Notes: generated by a model not told the origin, from the letters alone. Counted from the first letter of the stretch, positions 1 through 9,787 are shown. The stretch: 64,000 bases of DNA from Cymbomonas tetramitiformis (GCA_001247695.2 LGRX02028734.1:1-64000), one strand, 5' to 3'. Program-made: numbers and translations.

Positions 1-2
1 AG

Positions 3-3000
3 GTGGACGCATGCTGCGACCTCATGGGGCAGAACCGGCAGGTGGACACGTTCTGGACAGATTGTCTGAAGGAACAGTGGAGGGGTCGCGTGGTGTGGTG
101 TAACCCACCCTTCTCGGATTCCAAGGTGAGCATTGCAGACATCCTAAGACACTATGCTTCAGAGGCCCGACACGCTCCCCAGAGCACAGCCGCGTTGTTC
201 CTGTTGCCTGACTTCCCGCAGGCTGACTGGCGGCCCCTGCTGCGAGAGTACGGAATGGAAATTGCAGAGACCATACCCCGAGTGAACGAGCAAGGGGAGC
301 CCAACCGGATGTTCGTCTCTCCTGGCGAAGAAAGGGGACACCGTACAGCCCTGCAAGAGTTGCCCATTCCATGGCCTGTCTTGGTAGTGTTGGCTAAGCC
401 GCAGCGAAAGCACTTTGAAGAGATCACAGCCCCAAGGGAGAGACCCTCAGCATCACCAGCGGTAACTCTCAAGGGCGCAGCAGCCAAGATCAGGGACCAG
501 GCAGGAGTGGTGGAACCGGGCATGTTTCTGCGTGCCTTACGAGCAGAGCACAGGCGCAGTGAGTACCTTTCAGCTCTGAAGCAGGAACTACTGGCCACTC
601 AACATCACCGCACCGAGCATTTTCGACTGGTGAGTAACATCATCTGGAGAGTGGCGGAAGGGCGCTATCAGGTGGTCTTAGCTCCCGACTCCCCTCTGAG
701 AGAGCTGGTCTTGAGGGAGGCTCATGAAGCACCTGCAGCTGGCCACACAGGGAGGGACAAGACCCTGGACAGAGTCAGGCGACGATTCTGGTGGCCGCGT
801 ATGGATCTGGACGTAGCTGAATGGGTGAAGACGTGTGTAACCTGCCAGCAAACCCAGCCGCGCCAGGGATACCCAGCAGGCCTGTTACAGCCTCACTCTG
901 TGCCTAGTCGATTGTGGGAAGTGGTGAGTATAGACTTTGTTACTGGGCTCCCCACGACAGAGAGAGGTGTAAACGCCTTCGCCACCTTCACTTGTAAACT
1001 GAGTAAGATGGTGCACGTGGTCCCAATGGCGTACAATGATAGCTCAGCGGAGGTGGTGACCAGAATGTTCATGGATGCGGTGTGGCGACTGCACGGAGCC
1101 CCAATGAAGATTGTGTGCGACCGGGACCCGCGCTTTCGAGATGCTCTGACTCAGGAGTTCATGCGACTGATGGGCGTGAAGGTAGCCAGCACCACCCCTT
1201 ATCACCCGCAGAGTGATGGCCAGGCGGAGCGCAGTAACCACACTGTGGAGCGCATGCTGCGTTGCTACGTGGCAGAGAACCAGGAGGATTGGGACCTGTG
1301 GGTGGCTCCAGTGGAGTACGCCATCAACGACTCCAAGTCGGCAGTGACAGGGTTCTCACCGTTCGAACTGGTGTATGGACATGCGCCAGCGACTCAGTTG
1401 GACCTCTTCATGGATGCAGCTCTGGAGGGAGGCGCAAAGAGGAGGAAGGGAGGTCGCACAGCAGCGGACAAGCAGGGTACCGCTCACCAGCTGGCCAAGC
1501 AGTTCGCGCAGCAGCTGCAGGCGGCACGAGAAGGTTTGCAACTAGCTCAGCAGCGTATGATAGAGCAGTTCGATGCACGGCACCGTCTCCAACAGTATAA
1601 GGTGAATGATCAGGTGTGGGTGGATGGACAGCACTTGACATTGCCCGGTGACAGGGGCTTGAAACCCAAGCTGCGCAAGTTGCGGCACGGACCTCTGCGA
1701 GTAGTAGAATGTCTATACAGCGATCGACAGCAAGAACTGCCAGTACAGGACCGAGGAGCCCCGTCAGCATACAGACTGGAGCTGCCCGTGCACTGGAAGG
1801 TACATGACACTTTCACTGCAGACAGGCTCAGCCCAGTACAGTCAGGCGCAGACCACTTTGTTAGCAGACGGGAGGAGATGGCACCACCGCCAGTAATGGT
1901 AGAAGGGCAGAAGGAGCGCGAGGTGGAGCGCATCATTCGCACGCGCTTCAGAAAGCTAGGCGGGAAAACTCGCGGGTCAGTACAGGAGTGGTTGACCAAG
2001 TGGAAGGGATTACCACACAGTCACAGCCAGTGGCGGACTCGAGAAGACCTGGAGGGCAAGGGAGGCAGGCTGGAACCTCTGAGAGCCTTTGAGGCCGATG
2101 AGGAGAAGCAGAGGAGGGCTCCAGAAAAGAGGCGTAGGGAGCCGCACGGCCAGCAGCAGGAGCAGAGGGCTCAGCTCATGGCAATGAGAGCCCCCACTCC
2201 GAAGGTTTACAGTAAGGGTGCCAGTCAGGTGTACCAGCCACATCTCACAACAGTGCAACACCCTGTGAGAATCCTCGTCCTCTTCTGTGGGACTGGATCT
2301 GTGGAGCTACAGTTCCAACGGCAGTTCGACGGCTGCGAAGTGGTGACAGTGGATATTCTTCCCAAGTGGCAAGCAACATGCACCGAGGACATTCTCCACT
2401 GGAACTACAAGCTGTACCCCCGCCACCACTTCGACGTGATCTGGGCGAGCCCACCATGTAAGGAGTACAGCAAGGCCAAGACTATAGGAGTACCAGATCT
2501 GGAACTGGCTGATCGACGAGTGAAACGTACCCGCCAGATCATCGAGTACTACGATCCAGCATACTACTTCATTGAGAACCCAGCTGGGGATGCTCTGCGA
2601 GGGCTGCACACGCGATCTGTGATGAAGGGGTTACCCGATCCTCACCCCGTCTCCTACTGTAGGTATGGAACACCTTACATGAAACCTACACATATCTGGA
2701 CGAACGCCGTGCTACCTGTACCCCTGCTGCAGTGTACTCAAGCAACGCCATGTCCCGCGAGAGCTGTGCTGGGAAAGCACGAGAACACATCGCAAGAAGG
2801 AGTTTCAGCGTCCAGAACACGCGGCATGGGGTCAGCGCAAGCAGTATACGCGGTTCCCCGCACCTTATTGCACCATCTGTTCTGTGGACTGAAGTTGGGC
2901 AAGCGCATGAGCGAGGAAAGTGCAGCAGCTATCATGGACCTCATCGCCACCCTGACAGCGCAGACGGATGAGATCTCGATGCAGGAACAAGATACTGGGG

Positions 3001-3005
3001 TCTAA
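3..3005 (+). CDS. Retrotransposon Pol fragment: Dam-like, integrase, chromodomain, C5-MTase-like
   Basis: The frame is open at the left edge, so the GTG at base 3 is not a true start. Domains in order: residues 1-125 resemble phage-type DNA N6-adenine methyltransferases, with the motif NPPF at 34-37 after a WRGRVVWC strand. Residues 205-285 hold the integrase zinc finger (H241, H248, C278, C281). The integrase core has D311, D373 and E409, with exactly 35 residues between the last two. A chromodomain spans about 641-690 (VERIIRTRF, LTKWKGL, W677). Residues 755-925 resemble a cytosine-5 methyltransferase: FCGTGS at 761-766, PPC with the candidate nucleophile C819, and FIENP with ENP at 858-860. 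Integrase and chromodomain are certain. The two methyltransferase-like assignments are by motif only; whether they are active cannot be seen. Integrase inserts the cDNA; the chromodomain would bias target choice. Confidence 0.88.
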   Translation: MDACCDLMGQNRQVDTFWTDCLKEQWRGRVVWCNPPFSDSKVSIADILRHYASEARHAPQSTAALFLLPDFPQADWRPLLREYGMEIAETIPRVNEQGEPNRMFVSPGEERGHRTALQELPIPWPVLVVLAKPQRKHFEEITAPRERPSASPAVTLKGAAAKIRDQAGVVEPGMFLRALRAEHRRSEYLSALKQELLATQHHRTEHFRLVSNIIWRVAEGRYQVVLAPDSPLRELVLREAHEAPAAGHTGRDKTLDRVRRRFWWPRMDLDVAEWVKTCVTCQQTQPRQGYPAGLLQPHSVPSRLWEVVSIDFVTGLPTTERGVNAFATFTCKLSKMVHVVPMAYNDSSAEVVTRMFMDAVWRLHGAPMKIVCDRDPRFRDALTQEFMRLMGVKVASTTPYHPQSDGQAERSNHTVERMLRCYVAENQEDWDLWVAPVEYAINDSKSAVTGFSPFELVYGHAPATQLDLFMDAALEGGAKRRKGGRTAADKQGTAHQLAKQFAQQLQAAREGLQLAQQRMIEQFDARHRLQQYKVNDQVWVDGQHLTLPGDRGLKPKLRKLRHGPLRVVECLYSDRQQELPVQDRGAPSAYRLELPVHWKVHDTFTADRLSPVQSGADHFVSRREEMAPPPVMVEGQKEREVERIIRTRFRKLGGKTRGSVQEWLTKWKGLPHSHSQWRTREDLEGKGGRLEPLRAFEADEEKQRRAPEKRRREPHGQQQEQRAQLMAMRAPTPKVYSKGASQVYQPHLTTVQHPVRILVLFCGTGSVELQFQRQFDGCEVVTVDILPKWQATCTEDILHWNYKLYPRHHFDVIWASPPCKEYSKAKTIGVPDLELADRRVKRTRQIIEYYDPAYYFIENPAGDALRGLHTRSVMKGLPDPHPVSYCRYGTPYMKPTHIWTNAVLPVPLLQCTQATPCPARAVLGKHENTSQEGVSASRTRGMGSAQAVYAVPRTLLHHLFCGLKLGKRMSEESAAAIMDLIATLTAQTDEISMQEQDTGV

Positions 3006-3130
3006 AACCCTCAGGGCGCAAAGCAGCGCAAGACCCGCAAAGCGAGAAAAGTACCAGGGCGACAGAACCGTTTAAGCGTTGGCAGCGTAATTCGGGGACG
3101 GAACCTAGGGAAACCTCCAGCGCGGAAGGG

Positions 3131-3254
3131 GACTCAGACCCAAGGACTGAGGGGCACGGGACCCAAGAACCCGAGGCTTAGAAGCCAAGGGGGACTCAGA
3201 CCTGAGGACTGAGGGGCACGGGACCCGAGAACCCGAGGCTTAGAAGCCAGCATC
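3131..3254 (+). repeat. 62-bp direct repeat, two copies, in element 3' UTR
   Basis: Two tandem copies, starting at 3131 and 3193 with GACTCAGACC, differ at only a few positions. They lie between the pol stop codon and the polypurine tract. Function unknown. Confidence 0.8.
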
Positions 3255-3332
3255 ACTGTGCATGTTTGTTGATCCCCAGACAATGTAAATACAGGCGAAC
3301 TCTAACGCTAGCGAGGACGTAAGCGCGCGCCT

Positions 3333-3347
3333 AAAAGGGGGGGAGAG
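3333..3347 (+). other. Polypurine tract (plus-strand primer site)
   Basis: A run of 15 purines (AAAAGGGGGGGAGAG) is followed directly by TTGTGCTAGGG. In LTR retrotransposons this arrangement marks the plus-strand primer just upstream of the 3' LTR. It fits its position about 330 bp after the pol stop. Confidence 0.6.
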
Positions 3348-3348
3348 T

Positions 3349-3990
3349 TGTGCTAGGGTAAGTCACGAGACAGTATGATGGCGCGTCAGAGCTATGAGTG
3401 ACGGGTACGATGACAGTCATCAGTCGTGACAGGCATTTATGTGACCAGATGACAAGGGGGTCTGACAAAAATGACTGACAGAAATACCTGAACCGAAAGT
3501 GAGTTTTGGTGGGAAAACCAGCAGTCAGAGAAATTGGAGGGAAAGCTGGTATGGCCTCCAATATTGCCAAGTCAGCACAGTTATAATTATTCAGAGTGAT
3601 ATGGAGTGGCTCGGAATACAGTGATGATATAACTGGGCTAGTCGGCAGATTCTATGATGTGACTGTTCGAGTTCTCATGAAGTATGATGGGACCTGACAG
3701 GAGTCGACATCGAGTGATGTTCGAAAGTTCGAGATCGGAAACCATGGCATAAAGCAGCCGAGCAGGCTGAATGAAACAGTTTTGAATTTGTTACTGAACA
3801 GCCACACCTGGCTGTTGTAACTCCGACATTTAAGAAAGATCCGATTCACATATATGTATCTTGCTTACAGCCATACATATCTCTTGCAGGCTTGAACTAG
3901 GTTCCCTGTATTGTTAAGTAGACTTAGAAGCTCTTAGAGAGCACCCCCGAACATGCAGTCTCAGCGGCTTGTATTTTTGTTTGACTAATG
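3349..3990 (+). mobile_element. Putative 3' LTR (left boundary only)
   Basis: The sequence after the polypurine tract starts with TGTGCTAGGG, consistent with the TG that begins most LTRs. The right end is not resolved: no 5' LTR is in the window to align with, and no convincing CA end or target duplication was found, so the end coordinate is nominal. No coding sequence is seen from 3349 to about 4000. Confidence 0.3.
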
Positions 3991-4079
3991 TTTTTTACGC
4001 GCTACTGTTCTTTGTCGATATTTCATATTGACCATGTTTTCGTGTGCATGCGCGGAACCCGGCGGGGGGGGCTTCCTGC

Positions 4080-4690
4080 GATGTTCCTACATGAGCCGCA
4101 TCCCGCCAGCAGCCGATTCTAGTTTCCTGCGATATAGGGATATTTGGAGACCGTCGGGCGTCTTTACATTCTGCCTGACGGTTTGGGCTCAATTCCCAAG
4201 AATTCTTCTTTCCTGAGCAGTGATTTACTTTTGCAGGTTGCCGTGTATGCTGTGCCTTTTTTGAAGCCGCCAGCAATGCTGCTGGCGGCATCCGTGTTTC
4301 CCACATGCCCTTCTAAAATGATGGGATGCTCGGAGACCGGCGGGTTTCTTTACAGCCCGCCGGTTTGGGTTCGATTCCCAACATCTTTACTGACCAGCGT
4401 TTCGTATTTTTGCAGGTTGCCGTGCTGACGCTGTCCTTCTTCTGAAGCCGCCAGCAACGTTGCTGGCGGCGTTGACTTCCGTTGCCCTGCATTGTTTACG
4501 CAGGTTGATTTCTTGTAGTAATTACAGACCTCCTGTTGAACTGGTCCTCGTCTGCTGTCAAAATTAAGATATCTGGTGAGTAACCTTCCACCCGAGGACG
4601 AAGTACCGGCTGTCGGTATATCGGGTTTGATTCCCAATGTGCTGACAGATTCCGTGTTCGTGTGTTGCAGGCGGGGAACGGCATAGATTT
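4080..4690 (+). repeat. Three hairpin units each ending in a tRNA T-arm-like stem-loop
   Basis: Unit 1: hairpin arms 4151-4159 and 4173-4181, then a T-arm (stems 4183-4187 and 4195-4199, 7-nt loop CTCAATT). Unit 2: arms 4337-4344 and 4356-4363, then a T-arm (4365-4369 and 4377-4381, loop TTCGATT, matching the pol III B box). Unit 3: arms 4604-4608 and 4614-4618, then a T-arm (4621-4625 and 4633-4637, loop TTTGATT, one mismatch). The units share other phrases such as TTTTGCAGGTTGCCGTG. No acceptor stem, D-arm or A box is recognisable, so these are not called tRNA genes; a tRNA-derived SINE-like repeat is the best guess. Confidence 0.5.
4266..4470. repeat. Two GC-rich perfect palindromes within the hairpin units
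   Basis: 4266-4289 has 10-bp arms (GCCGCCAGCA / TGCTGGCGGC) around ATGC. 4447-4470 is a perfect 24-bp palindrome with the same arms. An imperfect relative (CCCGCCAGCAGC) lies near 4102. They alternate with the T-arm-like hairpins. Confidence 0.75.
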
Positions 4691-5069
4691 CGATATTTTT
4701 ACCTGTTGCTAACTTTGTAGGCCAGTTTCACCTGTTGCCTTGGACTGGTGAACCCTTTAAGTAGAAGCCTAGTCTAGAACGAATGTGTAAAACAATGTGA
4801 ACTGTGTCATATTTTAAGTTGTAATTTGTGAATGCCGTGAATGTTTCTTGAATATGCTTGCTTGCTATACCTGTTTGCCTGTGCTAGCATGCATATATTT
4901 ATATAGCATCATCCAACTAACGATTTAATAGAGTGCGTTGCATATCATTCGCGTGGTGCTATCTATTTAATAAGTGTGTATTTCAAGTCATTATCGCGGT
5001 ACTATTCGTTTGTGTTCCCCCTGGCTTATTTTCATTTTCGGAAATTTTCTGTGAATTTTCACGACAGAA
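4691..5069. other. AT-rich non-coding spacer
   Basis: Nothing recognisable is seen here: no long open frame, no repeat with a clear period and no RNA gene. Confidence 0.5.
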
Positions 5070-5188
5070 ATGAGCGTTGCGCTCATGTTTGTCGCAGGTG
5101 CGACAGAAATGAGCGCAACGCTCATTTATGTCGCACGGTATAATTGCAGTTTTGTCGCACGGTGCGACAAATAAAATAACCTTGCGAC
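5070..5188. repeat. Palindrome cluster with TGTCGCAC-type repeats
   Basis: Two 17-bp hairpins, at 5070-5086 (ATGAGCG-TTG-CGCTCAT) and 5109-5125 (ATGAGCG-CAA-CGCTCAT), are reverse complements of each other. They alternate with several copies of GTCGCA or TGCGAC. This resembles an inverted-repeat terminus or a protein-binding cluster. It lies just upstream of the LINE-derived unit A at 5201. Confidence 0.55.
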
Positions 5189-5565
5189 AAAAGTGAAGTG
5201 CTACCCTGGTAGACACCCAGTGGAGGAAACACAGTGTGAATAACACCCTACCACATAAAATAGGCACTGGTGCAGGGAGAAAAGGTTTTAGCATCCCACC
5301 GACACAAGGCTACCCTACCCCTGACCACACAGAGGTACCCATATACCCATCTCCTGCTGGCAAAATAGTGGGAGGCCCTTCACCATCCTAGAAGCAAAGC
5401 ACTAGAAAGCATACAATACATAGCACAACCCAATCATATAACAGCCCACAAAATATGAAAAGCCCCCATGCAGTGTCCTACTGGTAGGGACAGACAATAG
5501 GGACACAAAGTGTCAACACATACCAAACATAGCAACACATACAACCAGTCCACACCAAAACCCCA

Positions 5566-7351
5566 GTGCGACAGGGCACTGGAAGCGGAACATATTTGCA
5601 GAAGTGCACTGGGGGGAACGAAAACGACAGGTATAATATTCAGAAACATGCCGTGCGTACACATAGAAACAACCCCCATACCTGCGTTGTAATACTAAGC
5701 AGCGGTGGAAAAGAGTGTGATAGGTTATTCAGAAAACAAAGATACCTGCGTGAGATGAGCAAAGCGCACACATATGGGCACAAAGGGAAGCGTAAAAAAG
5801 GCATACAAGCGGAAATGCCGGATACACGAGTAGCTAGGACAAACGCAACGACTGTACAAGGGAATTGGGTGAGAAACACTAAGCCGACGAGGTGCTAACT
5901 AAGCGGGATAAGCAGAATAAGGAAGGGTGTGGTCAAAATTAAATAGAAATACTTCACCCTATGCTCATATATATATGCTACAAGGAGAAGGGGAAATGAA
6001 ATTGAACAAAAAAGGGCAAACTCGGGTCACAAGCGAATTGAGTTGGGTACAATTCGTAAAAAATCGATCTTTTGGAAACATGGCTCGACTGCCAAGATCT
6101 TCGGGGGGAAAGCTTCCCGGATGTGTACAAAGTGACCTGTGCAGGCGGGAAGTCAAAATATTTGATATTGGGAAAGGGAAATGGAGAACGAAGAATGTAA
6201 CGCGTTACTTGGGATACATGGGGGAGAGCGAAGAATGCACATACGGGCACGGCGGTACACATAACAACGGCAAAAAGGACACACAAACAGAAAAGACGGA
6301 TGCACAAGCGGCTAGGATGGCAAAAGTAGCTCAATTGCTGAAATATTTCAGGGACATGCTCCCGGGACATGTACGAAATGGACGGAGAAAATATATAGCC
6401 GGCAAAGGCAACAAGGACGGAGGGGTGGAGGAAAAGGAGGGTGTGGCGCGTGACATGGGATACGCAGGACGGGGCGAAATGAACGTACACCAGCGAGATA
6501 AGATATACAACCCCGCTGATAAGGACACACGAAAGACACGACAAAGGGTAGGGAAGAGTGAGAGGGAAGCGGAAACGGTAAACAAGATTATAACGGGAAA
6601 CCCTAAGTCTGAGGCAAGTTACCTAACGGAAATAGGCGAAGTGAAGATGAAAAAGGGTGAAATGAAGCGAAAGTACCCCTCAGCCCTAAAGGGGCGGACG
6701 GCGAGGAATATGGTACTCCCGGATAGACTACCAAGAGAAGCAGTAAGGATAGGTGACGACAACACCGAATGTAAACGAAGGCAGGACATAACAACCGCGG
6801 TAAGCCCCGGAAACACTCTACACCGGGGAGGGAAAAAGATGGGACAGGCGGGCGGCCGAGCAATATGGCACGGGAAATCAGCGAAAACTGCAAACAAGAG
6901 GCGCCTAGGGTTGAAACAAAAGACCACGAGAGGAAGTGATGAAATGTTTCCCAAAAACAAGCCGGGCAGAAAAAGGATAATGAAACGTTGCAGAATTACA
7001 GCAGGGGGGCCCTTAGTTGGGCTGAACAGAGGCACACGGATAACCCACACGACAGTGGGAAGTATGACGCATGACCAAATGGGCGGTATGGGAAGCGGAC
7101 CGGACACGGCCCCCCGAGCAACCCCCAGAGAAAATAGGAACGATACGTGGGATGGGAACCAAGGGGGGGTGAGAATGGTGACACGTGACACGGGAGGAAG
7201 GGATACACAAACAAAGGTAGAGCACAGACGTGCGGACCTGATAAGGCGAGATACGCGACAGACGAAAACCAATACAACACAAGAAACGGCCCAAAAAAGT
7301 GGCAGACATGCAGATGGCTCACAAAAGGGCGTACGGGCGGATGGATGGTGA
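5566..7351 (+). pseudogene. ORF1-like basic protein of unit A, frameshifted
   Basis: Two frames together match the ORF1-like protein of copy 1. The first (5566-5898) ends at a TAA after KPTRC, where copy 1 reads KPTKCYLS. A second frame (5927-7351, up to 474 codons) then resumes the homology with GEGEMKLNKKGQTRVTSEL, aligned with GDGEMKMNKIGQTQVTSEL in copy 1. The product is very rich in Lys, Arg, Thr and Gly and has no domain I recognise. Matching protein sequence between two diverged copies suggests it was coding before the frameshift. An RNA-binding (ORF1p) role is an inference from position and charge. Confidence 0.45.
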
Positions 7352-8024
7352 CGGGAGAGAGGGAGACCACACACCACGTGCGGTCCTAAGGCTGTGTGGG
7401 CGGTGTGCAGGAGAGGGCCGAATCCTAGCCCCCACCCACCACTATGGGGGTGGCATCCAGGACGAGAAGCCGCATCAGGAGGAGGGTCCCCCCGTCAACA
7501 ACGGAGTTATGCTGTCAATTGTGCGCCAGCATCTTAAAACACTGGAGAGACCGCCAGCTGCGGGGTGTAGGTGTCAACCAGGACGAGATCAACAGCCAAA
7601 TAATCCCACACGCGCTGCGCATCGTGGCACACCCAGTGGTGGCCCGGCGGAAGCCACACCTTGTCATCGACCCACAAGAGGAGCAGGACGACATACTGTG
7701 GTGAGATACGAATGCACCGATACTGCACGAAGCAATGGCAGAGGACCCCAGCGGAGAATCAGAAAGAAACAAAACAGGGCAGGGCCACACTCATACAGGA
7801 AAATGAGCGCGAAGGTACTGGAAAAGACTGAAAAATCACTAAAGGGAAAGGGGAGAAGGGGTATGTCTTGCAGCAGGTGGAGAGCCAAGGAAGACACGTG
7901 GCCAAGATCGAGAGGAGCGCAAAACCAGCAGCAACACACCCTGCACAAGGAGGATATCGGAAAATCGAAGACAGACAGCGGAAAGATAGGCAGGAATCCC
8001 AGCTTGAAGCTATTGGCAGAATAG
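7299..8024 (+). pseudogene. Unit A remnant reaching the start of the protease region
   Basis: The frame overlaps the end of the ORF1-like frame. Around 7495-7560 it reads NNGVMLSIVRQHLKTLERPPAA, cognate with NGMLNMRQVDMAIEALDR-PPAA just before the cysteine protease in copy 1. After that, homology to the protease (His, Asp and Cys motifs) is lost, so the catalytic part is missing. The rest is basic low-complexity sequence without recognisable domains. Confidence 0.35.
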
Positions 8025-8210
8025 TTATCACGGGTCTGCCGAGGTTTCCTATGGAAGAAATTGACAGGAGAAACATTCGGGCACTAAGTAAGAAAGTAGA
8101 GACCTATAAAATAATAAGACCCCTGCCACACCATGCAGAAGACTACCTTGAGTGCCTGCCTTGTCGCAAGTGGGGTAGAAACATATTAGGAATAAGTGTG
8201 GGCTCCCCCT

Positions 8211-8644
8211 AGCACCCTCTAAGTCTGGGAGACACTTCCTCTACGTCCCCTGCAAAGTGTGGTACCTTTTGCACCCCCGTAGGGCTGGTAGACATCCAGT
8301 GGAGAAAACATAGTATACGCACCCCACCGCACACGATGGGCACTGGTGCAGGGAGAAAAGGTGTTAGCATCCCACCGCCACAAGGCTACCCCACCTTCAA
8401 TCACACAGAGGTACCCGCATACCCATCTCCCGCTGGTAAAATAGTAAGAAACCCTTCATCATCCTGGAAGCAGAACACTAGAAAGCATACTGTACATAGT
8501 ATACAACAATCATATAACAACTTAGTACAAAACCGGAGAAGCCCCCCTGCAGTGTTCTACTGGTAAGGACAGACAATAGGGACACAAAGTGTCAACACAT
8601 ACCAAACACAGCAACACATACAACCAGTCCACACCAAAACCCTG
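8211..8644 (+). other. 5' region of LINE copy 1 (no gene)
   Basis: From about 8280 this non-coding stretch aligns with 5201-5565 of unit A. It probably represents the 5' UTR or promoter region of the LINE. The exact 5' end is unresolved. No TATA box or other specific signal is evident. Confidence 0.4.
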
Positions 8645-9787
8645 GTGCGACAGGGCACTGGAAGCGAAATACATTTGCAGAAGTGCACTGGGGGGAACGG
8701 AAACGACAGGCATAATATTCAGCAACATGCTATGCACAGATATAGGTACAACCCCCACACCTGCGTTGCAATACTAAGAGGCAGTGGAAAAGAGTGCAAT
8801 AAGCTATTTAAAAAACACAGACACCTGCCTGAGTTGAGCAAAGCGCACACATATGGGCACAAAGGGAAGCATGAAAAGGGCACACAGGCGGAAATATCAG
8901 ATACACGAGAAGCTAGGACAAACGCAACGACTGTGCAAGGGAATTGGGTGAGAAACCCTAAGCCGACGAAGTGCTACCTAAGCAGGATAAGTGAAGTAAG
9001 AAAGGGTGGGGTCAAAATTAAACAGAAATACTTCACCCAATGCTTATATACGCTACAAGGCGACGGAGAAATGAAAATGAACAAAATAGGGCAAACTCAG
9101 GTCACAAGCGAATTGAGTCAGGTACAATTCGTAAAAACTCGAGGCTTCGGAAAAATGACTCCATTTCCAAAACCTTCGGGGGGAGCACTCCCAGGACACA
9201 CACAACATGGCCAGTGCGAACGGAGGGCCACAATAACCGGTATAAGCACAGGAAAAAGGGCAAAGGAAGGAGTAACGCGTTACATGAAACATACGGCAAT
9301 AAATACCAGCAGAAACAAGGGCACCCACACCGCACCCACAGATACCAGGGAGGCTATGATTCGAGAACCCACAGGGGAGATGCCCGTGAGGGTCACACGA
9401 AGCAACCCGAGCAAGTGTAACGCCCGATTAAGAAAGGAAAATGTCGCGGGACACGGATGTGCGAATGCGAGGAGCAAGAAGAATGGGAGAGCCCATGAGA
9501 ATGGGAAATTGATATGGGGGGTGGCAACAGGCAGAATTGCCACCGTAGTGGTGGCAATGACATGGTACCGGCAAAGCCAACAGGGGGGGAAGGCGAACAG
9601 AAAAGAGAAATGGCCGGCACGAGGAACATGTAGCGCAAGGGGGACTACGAATGCGGAGGATGGAAAGGGGAGGCCAGGAAAGCAGTGGGGACGACAAGGG
9701 GGACGAGAGGAGAAACCAGAACAGACGAAAAAAGCGGTACCCAAAGCGGATGAAAGCAGACAGCACAATGGTTCAAGGAAGACATGA
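8645..9787 (+). CDS. ORF1-like basic protein of LINE copy 1
   Basis: A 380-codon open frame whose first 130 residues or so align with the two frames of unit A. It is strongly basic and rich in Lys, Arg, Gly and Thr. No CCHC knuckle, RRM or coiled coil is obvious. It precedes the protease region. By analogy with other LINEs it may be an RNA-binding ORF1p, but this is inferred from position and charge only. The true start is uncertain: the first ATG of the frame is not supported by any other signal. Unit A extends about 90 residues further before stopping, so this frame may itself be truncated. Confidence 0.45.
   Translation: MRQGTGSEIHLQKCTGGNGNDRHNIQQHAMHRYRYNPHTCVAILRGSGKECNKLFKKHRHLPELSKAHTYGHKGKHEKGTQAEISDTREARTNATTVQGNWVRNPKPTKCYLSRISEVRKGGVKIKQKYFTQCLYTLQGDGEMKMNKIGQTQVTSELSQVQFVKTRGFGKMTPFPKPSGGALPGHTQHGQCERRATITGISTGKRAKEGVTRYMKHTAINTSRNKGTHTAPTDTREAMIREPTGEMPVRVTRSNPSKCNARLRKENVAGHGCANARSKKNGRAHENGKLIWGVATGRIATVVVAMTWYRQSQQGGKANRKEKWPARGTCSARGTTNAEDGKGRPGKQWGRQGGREEKPEQTKKAVPKADESRQHNGSRKT

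Larger units (their letters stand above)
1..3348 (+). mobile_element. Ty3/gypsy-type LTR retrotransposon, 3' internal part
   Basis: The window opens inside an LTR retrotransposon. One uninterrupted frame carries integrase and chromodomain, followed by about 330 bp of untranslated sequence, a polypurine tract and a probable LTR start. Gag, protease, RT and RNase H are presumably upstream of base 1. The intact 1000-codon frame suggests a fairly young insertion, in contrast to the broken LINEs downstream. The chromovirus assignment rests on the chromodomain C-terminal to the integrase, which is established for that Ty3/gypsy lineage. Confidence 0.8.
5201..8210 (+). mobile_element. Unit A: 5' fragment of a Dualen-like LINE
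   Basis: The segment from 5201 aligns with that from about 8280 in LINE copy 1. Both share the phrases GTAGACA-CCAGTGGAG, GGCACTGGTGCAGGGAGAAAA, CACACAGAGGTACCC and GTGCGACAGGGCACTGGAAGCG in the same order, followed by homologous ORF1-like sequence. Unit A continues to a short stretch matching the start of the protease region of copy 1 (near 7500), then loses similarity. It is either a 3'-deleted element interrupted by copy 1 or part of a tandem insertion. The coding strand is strongly purine-rich, as in both LINE copies. Confidence 0.55.

Noticed and set aside
4337..4381. A tRNA gene (T-arm and B box)
   Set aside because: Only the T-arm is present; no acceptor stem, D-arm, A box or anticodon arm of proper size can be drawn around it.
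3349..5200. Complete 3' LTR with a defined end
   Set aside because: The left end is suggested by the polypurine tract, but no second LTR is in the window and no convincing right terminus was found, so only the left boundary is reported.
6619..7377. Long open frames on the minus strand of the LINE (e.g. 6619-7377, 10739-11647, 18945-19853, 39887-40693)
   Set aside because: They are Ser/Leu/Cys/Phe-rich shadows of a purine-rich plus strand that carries recognisable RT, RNase H and endonuclease motifs; none has a known motif of its own.
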